DNA of 13,875 nucleotides, from NCBI GenBank assembly GCA_016784425.1, contig JADHUQ010000048.1:1-13875 (forward strand), written 5' to 3'. Shown piece after piece: positions 7,603 through 13,875 of the stretch (position 1 is its first letter; every line of letters begins with the position of its first letter). The stretch comes from Candidatus Delongbacteria bacterium. Lineage in GTDB: Bacteria; CAIWAD01; BS150m-G50. The notes under the pieces were generated by a model. The model searched no databases. It had not been told where the DNA came from and was given only the letters and a program-made list of their open reading frames with translations. The position numbers were made by a program, and so were the translations under genes.

Positions 7603-8451
7603 TCAGGGAGCCGTCGACGGTTTACCACCGGGAAGCTCTTCCCGGGTACGATTGTAGTACTCCATCGCCTCCGGGATCAACCTTTCGAGCTGTGTAATTC
7701 GGGTATCATCGGCGGGGTGGGTGCTGAGGAATTCGGGTGGTGCACCCTCCCCCTTCAGCTCTGCCATCCGCTGCCAGAACTGCAATGCTTCCTGGGGTTT
7801 GTACCCCGCCATTGCCATGAAGATCAATCCGAGGTGATCAGCTTCACTTTCATGCAGGCGACTGTAAGGTAGCATGACACCCAGCTGCGCCCCCAGACCG
7901 AAAGCGGTCATCCAGATCTGCTGGGTCAGTTGTGGTTTCTCCTCCAGTGCTTTGGTCAGTAGCATGCCACCGGTCTGTGCTACCAGTCCCTGGCTCATCC
8001 GCTCGTTGCCGTGCTGCGCGATGGCATGTGCGATTTCATGCCCCATCACCACGGCCAGGCCGGCTTCGTTCCTGGTGATCGGCAGAATCCCGGTGTAGAC
8101 TACAACCTTACCTCCCGGCATACACCAGGCATTCGGTTCATCGCTCTCCACCAGATTGAACTCCCAGGCGTAATCCGCCAACTCCCCTGAGAGGTTATGC
8201 TCCGCGAAATACTGTTCCACCGCCCGCTGAACGCGCAGTCCAGTACTCTGAACCAGCTTGGTGGTTTTCTTGTCCTTGCTGAGCTGGTTCTCCTCCAGGA
8301 ACTGGTCATACTGCTGGAAGCTCATGGAGAGCATCGATTCGTTCGGAATCAGATCCAGCTGCCTGCGGCCGGTCAACGGAACCTTGGCGCAGGATTGCAA
8401 CAGGAACAGCATCAGGAAAATGAGGGTGAAATTGTACCGATGATAACGCAT
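7603..8451 (-). CDS. M48 family zinc metalloprotease, lipoprotein
   Basis: The protein has 282 residues and a lipoprotein signal peptide whose lipobox LLQSC places the lipidated cysteine at residue 21, so it is membrane-anchored and faces the periplasm. The M48 core is intact: zinc ligands and catalytic Glu in HEIAH (138-142), and the downstream E-S-E-A-D-H-L-G motif, where Glu201 is the expected third zinc ligand. The conserved Trp-Cys-Met-Pro-Gly-Gly-Lys strand precedes the active site, and a late STHP motif is also present. Length and layout match the small M48 lipoproteases related to E. coli LoiP/YcaL, which are linked to outer-membrane protein quality control; that role here is inferred. 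The ATG at 8451 is chosen over a GTG at 8463 because the Shine-Dalgarno GAGGT lies between them. It is transcribed convergently to the VIT-VWA gene and divergently from tag. Confidence 0.93.
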   Translation of the reverse strand: MRYHRYNFTLIFLMLFLLQSCAKVPLTGRRQLDLIPNESMLSMSFQQYDQFLEENQLSKDKKTTKLVQSTGLRVQRAVEQYFAEHNLSGELADYAWEFNLVESDEPNAWCMPGGKVVVYTGILPITRNEAGLAVVMGHEIAHAIAQHGNERMSQGLVAQTGGMLLTKALEEKPQLTQQIWMTAFGLGAQLGVMLPYSRLHESEADHLGLIFMAMAGYKPQEALQFWQRMAELKGEGAPPEFLSTHPADDTRITQLERLIPEAMEYYNRTREELPGGKPSTAP

Positions 8452-8456
8452 AAGAC

Positions 8457-8461
8457 ACCTC
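8457..8461 (-). promoter_or_regulatory. Ribosome binding site of the M48 gene
   Basis: GAGGT on the minus strand ends 5 nt before the ATG at 8451. It overlaps the alternative GTG start at 8463, which argues against that start. Confidence 0.7.
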
Positions 8462-8500
8462 ACGGGCTAACGGTTCAAACAGGCAATCCTGTTCTGGTTG

Positions 8501-8529
8501 ATAATAGAAACCTGGTTGACGATATTCAA
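8501..8529 (-). promoter_or_regulatory. Sigma-70-type promoter for the M48 gene
   Basis: On the minus strand, TTGAAT (8529-8524) and TATTAT (8506-8501) are separated by exactly 17 bp, giving four of six and five of six matches to the -35 and -10 consensus. A start near 8494 would leave a leader of about 43 nt. Bacteroidetes proper use a different promoter consensus, but other FCB lineages may use this one. Confidence 0.5.
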
Positions 8530-8716
8530 CGCGACGAGTAAACCGGGGACAAAGAAACCGGACAGGTGAGCAGGGCCCCCGGTGATCAAGGTAAAAGATA
8601 GTAATCGAGTCGCTTTATGCAACGAGCGATGTTTTGGCGCTTGTCGGGTCAATCTGCTCATCAGCCAGACGAGTCTGTTGTGAGACTGAAACGATCGACT
8701 GTAAGGGAGGAGTAGT

Positions 8717-9277
8717 ATGAACAAGAGGTGCGCCTGGGCTGACAGTGATCCGCTCTATGTCACATATCACGATCTGGAGTGGGGTGTTCCGGTTCACGAT
8801 GATCGTAAACTGTTCGAAATGCTCGTTCTCGAGGCTGCACAGGCAGGTTTGAGCTGGCTGACAATTCTTAAGAAACGGGAAAACTATCGTGCTGCGATTG
8901 ATGAATTTGATCCGGAACTGATTGCCCGCTATGAAACCGACGACATCGAACGGCTGATGGCTGATGCTGGCATTGTGCGCAACCGACTCAAGATTGAGTC
9001 TGCAATCAGGAATGCCCGCGCTGCACTGAAAATCAGGGAGGAGTTTGGTTCACTGGACAGGTTTCTGTGGGGACTGATTCCTGAAGCTCCATTACAGAAC
9101 AGCTGGGAGCAGATGAGTGAGATTCCGGCCCGCACACCGCAATCAGACCTGATGAGTAATGAGTTGAAACGGCGGGGATTCAACTTTGTCGGTCCAACCA
9201 TCTGTTATGCCTTCATGCAGGCGGTCGGGATGGTGAACGACCATGTTACCGGCTGCTTTCGCTACCGGGAGATATAG
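8717..9277 (+). CDS. tag: DNA-3-methyladenine glycosylase I (Tag)
   Basis: This enzyme removes 3-methyladenine from alkylated DNA, starting base excision repair in the cytoplasm. At 186 residues it matches the family length (E. coli Tag, 187). Family features are present in order: the zinc ligands Cys5 (RCAWA) and His18 (TYHDLEWGVPVHDD), Tyr17 and Glu39 at the positions that contact the base in E. coli Tag, the LEAAQAGLSW helix with Trp47 followed by TILKKRENYR, RRGFNFVGPTICYAFMQAVG, and the last two zinc ligands His176 and Cys180 in NDHVTGCFRY. The start is well supported by AGGGAGGAG (8704-8712) just before the ATG. No clear promoter was seen in the 265 bp separating it from the divergent M48 gene. 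It may be cotranscribed with the beta-helix gene 70 bp downstream, although no functional link is apparent. Confidence 0.96.
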   Translation: MNKRCAWADSDPLYVTYHDLEWGVPVHDDRKLFEMLVLEAAQAGLSWLTILKKRENYRAAIDEFDPELIARYETDDIERLMADAGIVRNRLKIESAIRNARAALKIREEFGSLDRFLWGLIPEAPLQNSWEQMSEIPARTPQSDLMSNELKRRGFNFVGPTICYAFMQAVGMVNDHVTGCFRYREI

Positions 9278-9347
9278 AACCTGGTCCAACGGTGAGTGCT
9301 TTCATCCAGCCTGAATAACTCTGCTGAACCCACGCTGGGAGACGATA

Positions 9348-10586
9348 ATGCTACGCACAACTTTGATCATCACACTTTTAAACCTGTGTGGACTATTGCA
9401 CCCGGTCAGTGCAGCCATGGAAATACAGATTGAGAATGCCGTTGAGTTGCAGTCGTTTTTTGCCATTCCACGCACAGATGTGACTGTCCAGCTGGCACCC
9501 GGGGTGTACTCGCTCGCACCGCAGGGGGCTGTCGACTCCAGTTGTGGCAACTGTGAAAATCCCGATCGGTCGATTTCGATAACCGTGGGACTGCACCTGC
9601 GGGGTAGCGGTGTCGTGTTGCGTGGTCCGGCCGATCGGTCGGCGATAATCCATACTGATTCCGGATATGGTATTTTCTTCGAACAATGTGATTCCTGCCA
9701 GCTGGTCGATCTGCAGATTACCGGTGGTGCTCGTGATTCAGATCCCAACGCCACCAGCGCCGCGGTGGTGGTGAAACAGGGGAAGGTTATCATCGAACGA
9801 TGCCTGATTCGCGACAATATCGGCGATTCCGCACTGGTGGTTGCCAATGTCGTCGGGATCATCGGTATCGCCGGCAGGGAAGGGGCAGATCTGACCATTG
9901 TCGGTAATGAGATCCTGCGCAACTCCTGGGATGGAATCGCGCTTTACCGGGGCGCCCGGGCGCTGATTGAACACAACCTGGTTGATGGAGTTGACCAGGC
10001 GGGAGGCAGTCAGGCTGGTGGCGGGCGCGGGGTAGCCATCGGTGTAACCTGGGATGCGCAAGCGGTAGTGACTGGTAATCTGGCGCGGCGCTACTGGAAA
10101 GGTATCGGTTTCTTTGTGGACGCCCGTGGCGTCATACGGGAGAACATTGTGGAGGAAATGCTGACCTGGGGAATATCGCTCTGGGATGCTGATAGCGGTT
10201 TGCCGGCAGCTGAAATCAGCGATAACATCATCTTCCACACAGGAGCCTGTGGCGCCGCTATAACCCTGCAACAGCCGCAATCACAACCTGGCTGTTTTAC
10301 CGGTAACCTGTTGCTGGAAACAGCACAGGACAGCCGTTACGATAGTCCCGACTACTACTGCGATCAGTGCGCGCTGGCTTTGCAGGCTGTTCCCGATAAT
10401 TTCATCATCAGGGACAATCGATTCTTTCACAACCGTCGGGCCACCCCGGAGTTGCCGGACCGTGATGAGGTGGACACGTTGCTGCTTCCTCTTCTGGAGC
10501 ATTACCGGGTCACGCTGGCTGGCGATACCCTCCAGCGCCGATCTGCGTTCTACGATTACTTGATGGAACTTACATCATCTCGGTAA
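9348..10586 (+). CDS. Exported right-handed parallel beta-helix protein (NosD/PbH1-repeat type)
   Basis: This 412-residue protein has a signal peptide (MLRTTLIITLLNLCGLL, likely cleavage near Ala22-Ala23). TVQLAPGVYSLA followed by LHLRGSGVVLRGP is the usual opening of NosD/DUF1565-like beta-helices. Repeated PbH1-style turns follow: IERCLIRDN, IVGNEILRNSWDGIALY, IEHNLVDGV, VTGNLARRYWKGIGFF, IRENIVEEMLTWGISLW, ISDNIIFHTG and IRDNRFFHN. Three Cys-x-x-Cys pairs occur at residues 66/69, 114/117 and 338/341, suggesting disulfides or metal binding in the periplasm. There is no T9SS sorting domain or lipobox. Such folds include carbohydrate-active enzymes and copper-centre maturation proteins, but no catalytic set is clear, so the substrate is unassigned. 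TGGGAGA (9336-9342) supports the start. The gene lies 70 bp after tag on the same strand. Confidence 0.85.
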   Translation: MLRTTLIITLLNLCGLLHPVSAAMEIQIENAVELQSFFAIPRTDVTVQLAPGVYSLAPQGAVDSSCGNCENPDRSISITVGLHLRGSGVVLRGPADRSAIIHTDSGYGIFFEQCDSCQLVDLQITGGARDSDPNATSAAVVVKQGKVIIERCLIRDNIGDSALVVANVVGIIGIAGREGADLTIVGNEILRNSWDGIALYRGARALIEHNLVDGVDQAGGSQAGGGRGVAIGVTWDAQAVVTGNLARRYWKGIGFFVDARGVIRENIVEEMLTWGISLWDADSGLPAAEISDNIIFHTGACGAAITLQQPQSQPGCFTGNLLLETAQDSRYDSPDYYCDQCALALQAVPDNFIIRDNRFFHNRRATPELPDRDEVDTLLLPLLEHYRVTLAGDTLQRRSAFYDYLMELTSSR

Positions 10587-10820
10587 ATACAGCGCAGCTA
10601 CGCAAAATTTAGTGCAACATATGCCATGCATCGGGGTCGGACCTAGTTTAGTGCTTGTGATACAAGTGGTTAACGCTGAAAACTGCTCTGATATTGGCCC
10701 TAAACGCCCATTTTTCACCCCAAAAACGGAACATAATTATTGACCTCTGCAGTAAGGACTCTACAAAGAGAAGCCCGACTCAGTTTTGAGCCGGGCTTTG
10801 TACACCTGTATCGCTTCCGA
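10587..10820. other. Gap between convergent beta-helix and giant repeat-protein genes
   Basis: No gene is visible in these 234 bp. Contents: a direct repeat TTTAGTGC (10608-10615 and 10647-10654), a small hairpin CTTGT-GAT-ACAAG (10654-10666), and the terminator at 10762-10798. No separate plus-strand terminator for the beta-helix gene was found. Confidence 0.6.
10762..10798 (-). terminator. Terminator of the giant repeat-protein gene
   Basis: A 12-bp stem (10771-10782 with 10787-10798) encloses a 4-base loop. As minus-strand RNA every position pairs, one as G-U, and the stem is followed by CUCUUUG. As plus-strand RNA the same position is an A-C mismatch. This supports the minus strand as the main direction, ending the gene whose stop is at 10821, although weaker termination of the plus-strand gene is possible. 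Confidence 0.7.
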
Positions 10821-13800
10821 TCAGTTTCGATTCCCGGCACGCCACCTGGCTGCCTGACGTGCTGCAGCGGCAGAGGTCGCATCCACTCCTTCTGACGTCA
10901 CCTGGAAGAAAAGCCGTCCCTCCGTCAGCAATCCGGTAGCATCATACTCCGTCGCGGTAGTCTGGGTGAGCAGAACCGGTTCTCCATGGGGACCATCCAG
11001 CTGATAGACATTGTAATACTGAGCCTCCTCGACAATGTTCCAGTTCAACAAAAGCACCCCCCCTTCATAAGTGATTTCCAGGATCGGAATACCGAGCTTC
11101 CGGGCAACCAGAAGCACTTCAGTAGCCTCGTAGTCAATTGTGAAATAGAGTGAATCATTGATGGTGATAATGCTCTCCTGGAAGAACCCGCTGTGTCCGC
11201 CGTGAGTCATCACGGTGAAAACGGTACCGGGGTCAGGCAGGAAATCGTTCAACATGATCGGTGTGATGATCCCGTCCAGATGGGCTGTACCACTGACCGC
11301 CAGCTGATCATAATCATCTCCCACCGTGGTGCCGGCAAACTCCAGAGCCAGCACAGAGGTTGATTCAGAAGGAAGGCTACCGGTCAGGTACAGAATACCG
11401 GGTGAGACACCAGGTGCGATGCTTCCGGCCTGGACAAAACCGGCAGCAGTGGCCAGATCTATGGTACCGTTACCGGCCAGAGTTCCACCGTTCAAATTAT
11501 CCAACTGACAGCTGGCTAATCTGAGGGTGCCTGTGTCTGCTGACAAAACACCACTATTGTTGACCGGGAGACTGTTGATCGTAGCAGTACCCCCACCGGT
11601 CGATTTGTGGAGGAGGCCACTGTTCTCGATCGATCCGGTTACACCATACCAGTAATTGATGGAGCTGTTGTCGGCCAGATCATACACGCCTCCAGGGTGA
11701 ATGCTGAGCAACGGATCCTCAGCCAGATAGAGAACGCCGGTGAGGTGGTCACAGTTTCCGAAAATATCGATCCTGTGGCTGATGACATACTTGCTGCTGC
11801 CAGTGGTTAGACTGAGGTCGGAACCGAAAGGAATCAACAGTTTCCCGGTTCCCCGTAGTGTTCCAATGCGCCAGTCAAAATCATCGGTGATACAGACGAC
11901 ACCTTCCCCCTCCTGGAAGCCCCCGGTCTGTAACAGGTGCTCGACAAACATGGTATCGGTGACGGCCACAACGGCACCGGCAATCTCGACTGTTCCGGCT
12001 CCAGTGAATGCAGCATTGTTGCTGGAGTAGAAATTCCCACTGTTCAGCTTCAGATTTGCACCACCGAGTGTGTTCGTGTTACCCCCCTGGAAGTTCCCCC
12101 AGTAATCCAGGTGCAGAGTTCCCGCAGTAACCTCCAGATTACCCGCCAGATTGTTCAGATAGAGGCCCTGAATATAGGCGGTACCGGTACCTCCAGCCTT
12201 GCTCAGGAGACCATAATTATTGAAGGTGCCGATATCACCGACGTAGTGGGCGATATAGCGACTGTCCGTCAACTCGTAAAAGGCTCCCGGTTGATTGTTT
12301 ATCACTGCGCCGTCACCGAGGTAGATGTTTCCAGCTGTGTGGTAGCAGTCGGCCAGGTTTTCCAGAGTGCGGTAATTGATGTACTTATTGCTGCCGGTGA
12401 GAAGATTGAGCTGCGATCCGACTGCGATCACAGTAGTGCCGATTCCCCGCTGATAACCGGTGAGCCAGTCAAAAGTCTCTCCGATGTAGAGTACACCGTC
12501 ACCCTCCAGGTAGCCACCGGATTGCACCAGATGATCTACGAACATCGTGTCAGATGTGTTGACATAAGCGCCGGTGATTTCAGTCGTTCCGGAACCGGTG
12601 AAACGGGCGTTATTACTGATATTGAAAGTTCCGGAGGACATCAGGTAACGAGCCCCGGTCGGTGTCGTCGTGGTCCCTCCCTGCAGTGTTACCAGAAAGT
12701 CCATGGAGAGAGTGCCTTCATCCACAACCAGATCTGCATTCCAGTTGGAGAAATTCAGTGACTGGACGTATGAGGTGCCCGTGCCAACCTCTTTACGGAA
12801 TGTACCGTAGTTGTTGAAAGCACTGGTTGCACCGGTATTGTGCAGCAGATAACGTCCATCAGACAGCAGATACTGGGCTCCCGGCTGATTGTTGAATACC
12901 GCACTGTTGCCAAGCAGGAAATGTCCACTGTTGTGACTGCAACTGCCCCAGTTTTCCAGGATACGTTCGTATAAGTATTTTCCACCGGTAGAAGTCAACC
13001 AGAGCTGTGAACCGCTGGGAATAACTGTACTCCCCGTTCCCTGCTGATAACCACTGATCCAATTGAAATCCTCTTCAATCCAGAGTACACCCGCTCCCTG
13101 CAGGTAGCCACCAGATTGCACCAGATGATCCACAAACATCGTGTCAGATGTGTTGACATAAGCGCCGGTGATTTCAGTCGTTCCGGAACCGGCGAAACGG
13201 GCGTTATTGCTGACATTGAAAGTTCCGGAAGCCATCAGATAGCGTGCCCCGGCAAGTGTTGTTGTGACGCCACCCTGCAGTGTTACCAGAAAGTCCATGG
13301 AGAGAGTGCCTTCATCCACAACCAGATCTGCAAAGCTGGAGAAATTGATCGTCTGGACATATGAAGTACCGTTTCCGCTACCTTTCCGGAAGGTGCCGTA
13401 ATTGTCGAAGTAACTGTAATCGCCGGTGTGGTGAGTGATCTGACGGGCATCTTGAATCAGATACTCAGCACCTGGTTGATTGTTGAAGTGCGCCGCGTTA
13501 CCCAGATAGAAGACACCGCCACTGTGATCGCAATTACCAAAATTGTCCAACGTCCTTGTATGGAGGTACTTTGTCCCTGCTGTCGACAGGTAGAGTTCCC
13601 CTGCAGGTGGAATATGGGTAGTGCCGACACCCCGTTGATAACCGGTGGTCCAATTGAAGTCCGTATCAATGTAAAGAACTCCATCACCCTCCAGGTAGCC
13701 CCCGGATTGCACCAGATGATTCACAAACATAGTATCAGAAACGTTGACATAAGCGCTGCTGATCTCAGTAGTCCCTGAACCGGTGAAACGAGCGTTATTA

Positions 13801-13875
13801 CTGACATTGAAAGTACCGGAAGACATCAGGTAGCGAGCCCCGGCCGGGGTCGTGGTGAGACCGCCCTGCAACGTA
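10821..13875 (-). CDS. Giant secreted tandem-repeat beta-solenoid protein (5' partial)
   Basis: The frame stays open to the window edge, so the N-terminus is missing; at least 1017 residues are visible. About 790 residues form four tandem units of 197-198 residues (track numbering from the codon at 13869-13871: 1-197, 198-395, 396-593, 594-789). Each unit runs through LQGG..TT, GARYLM.SGTFN.SNNARF, TMFV.HL.QSGGY, C-x-H, FNNQPGA.Y and NYGTFRK..G.GTSYVQ to LVVDEGTLSMDF. This resembles the F-N-N-x-G-T-F / G-T-L-x-L-x-G-G solenoids of large bacterial surface proteins. Residues about 790-905 match the typical end of such passengers (APGVSPGILYLTGSL, DDYDQLAVSGTAHLDG, PGTVFTVMTHGGHSG). Residues about 930-995 form a fibronectin-III-like domain (LLLNWNIVEEAQYYNVYQLD). 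The last 25 residues are Ala/Arg-rich, with no YPNPFNP domain. Role probably adhesion or surface layer; no specific function is recognised. Confidence 0.85.
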   Translation of the reverse strand, partial: TLQGGLTTTPAGARYLMSSGTFNVSNNARFTGSGTTEISSAYVNVSDTMFVNHLVQSGGYLEGDGVLYIDTDFNWTTGYQRGVGTTHIPPAGELYLSTAGTKYLHTRTLDNFGNCDHSGGVFYLGNAAHFNNQPGAEYLIQDARQITHHTGDYSYFDNYGTFRKGSGNGTSYVQTINFSSFADLVVDEGTLSMDFLVTLQGGVTTTLAGARYLMASGTFNVSNNARFAGSGTTEITGAYVNTSDTMFVDHLVQSGGYLQGAGVLWIEEDFNWISGYQQGTGSTVIPSGSQLWLTSTGGKYLYERILENWGSCSHNSGHFLLGNSAVFNNQPGAQYLLSDGRYLLHNTGATSAFNNYGTFRKEVGTGTSYVQSLNFSNWNADLVVDEGTLSMDFLVTLQGGTTTTPTGARYLMSSGTFNISNNARFTGSGTTEITGAYVNTSDTMFVDHLVQSGGYLEGDGVLYIGETFDWLTGYQRGIGTTVIAVGSQLNLLTGSNKYINYRTLENLADCYHTAGNIYLGDGAVINNQPGAFYELTDSRYIAHYVGDIGTFNNYGLLSKAGGTGTAYIQGLYLNNLAGNLEVTAGTLHLDYWGNFQGGNTNTLGGANLKLNSGNFYSSNNAAFTGAGTVEIAGAVVAVTDTMFVEHLLQTGGFQEGEGVVCITDDFDWRIGTLRGTGKLLIPFGSDLSLTTGSSKYVISHRIDIFGNCDHLTGVLYLAEDPLLSIHPGGVYDLADNSSINYWYGVTGSIENSGLLHKSTGGGTATINSLPVNNSGVLSADTGTLRLASCQLDNLNGGTLAGNGTIDLATAAGFVQAGSIAPGVSPGILYLTGSLPSESTSVLALEFAGTTVGDDYDQLAVSGTAHLDGIITPIMLNDFLPDPGTVFTVMTHGGHSGFFQESIITINDSLYFTIDYEATEVLLVARKLGIPILEITYEGGVLLLNWNIVEEAQYYNVYQLDGPHGEPVLLTQTTATEYDATGLLTEGRLFFQVTSEGVDATSAAAARQAARWRAGNRN
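11505..13871 (-). repeat. Four tandem repeat units of 591-594 bp within the giant gene
   Basis: Unit boundaries set at the LQGG motif are 13871-13281, 13280-12687, 12686-12093 and 12092-11505. Units 2 and 3 (second and third from the window edge) share two stretches of perfect DNA identity of 58 and 60 bp at a 594-bp offset (13135-13192 with 12541-12598; 13273-13332 with 12679-12738). The fourth unit, nearest the C-terminus, is clearly the most diverged. The array continues beyond the window. Confidence 0.85.

Noticed and set aside
7581..7603. Possible bidirectional terminator between the convergent VIT-VWA and M48 genes
   Set aside because: Only a 5-6 bp ACCAC/GTGGT stem with an 11-base loop and no T-tract on either side; too weak to call.
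8452..8716. Search for a tag promoter and a small gene in the divergent gap
   Set aside because: No plus-strand -35/-10 pair with good spacing and no supported small open frame was found; only the M48-directed promoter at 8501-8529 is convincing.
9302..9922. Minus-strand open frame of 206 codons over the start of the beta-helix gene
   Set aside because: It overlaps a gene with a signal peptide, good ribosome binding site and clear PbH1 repeats; the antisense product is Ser/Pro/Arg-rich and unlike any known fold.
10608..10666. Possible remnant of a REP/Y1-transposase-associated element (TTTAGTGC repeats and GGGGTCGGACC)
   Set aside because: The repeats are 8 bp, the hairpin stem is 5 bp, and there is no transposase or clear element boundary, so chance cannot be excluded.
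11937..12761. Plus-strand open frame of 274 codons opposite the repeat array, with repeated segments echoed at 13116-13364 and 13428-13778
   Set aside because: The repetition only mirrors the tandem repeats of the minus-strand gene. There is no ribosome binding site or recognisable domain.
12541..13332. CRISPR-like spaced identical blocks
   Set aside because: The identical blocks are 58-60 bp, in frame, 594 bp apart and part of protein repeats. There are no short spacers or cas genes.

Overview
The window looks like a chromosomal segment from an uncultured, Gram-negative member of the FCB (Fibrobacteres-Chlorobi-Bacteroidetes) superphylum. The best clue is the C-terminus of the VIT/VWA protein, which ends in a YPNPFNP-type sorting/FlgD-Ig-like domain of the kind recognised by the type IX secretion system (T9SS). 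The other clues are two very large secreted beta-helix proteins of a style common in such genomes. By eye GC is a little above 50%. The lineage cannot be resolved further from this window, and there are no rRNA, tRNA, CRISPR or intact mobile-element genes.

Layout, left to right. (1) The 3' part of a giant secreted protein gene (2-5035, +, 5' end outside the window): a PPC-like region, a long beta-helix built from degenerate modules, then CARDB and fibronectin-III domains, with a 9-G tract near the end. It is closed by a clean intrinsic terminator (5060-5084). (2) A roughly 410-bp non-coding stretch opening with an exact sigma-54 (-24/-12) promoter match. (3) A secreted VIT-VWA protein with an intact MIDAS and a T9SS sorting domain (5496-7562, +). 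(4) Convergent to it, an M48 zinc metalloprotease lipoprotein (7603-8451, -) with a good sigma-70-type promoter. (5) Divergent from that, a DNA-3-methyladenine glycosylase I gene (tag, 8717-9277, +). After 70 bp comes an exported right-handed beta-helix protein (9348-10586, +). (6) A 234-bp gap holding a terminator. (7) The 3' part of a second giant protein gene (10821-13875, -, 5' end outside the window), made of tandem repeats of about 198 residues followed by an autotransporter-passenger-like tail and a fibronectin-III-like domain.

Four of the six genes encode exported, non-cytoplasmic or surface proteins, and a fifth is a periplasm-facing lipoprotein protease. The region is therefore mostly a cell-envelope/surface neighbourhood with one DNA-repair gene in it. 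No clear pathway or defence system joins the genes. The observations most worth checking are the sigma-54 promoter with its long leader, the patchy perfect DNA identity between repeat units of the second giant gene (recent gene conversion or duplication), the Cys-x-His motif recurring in each of its repeats, and the G9 tract in the first giant gene.
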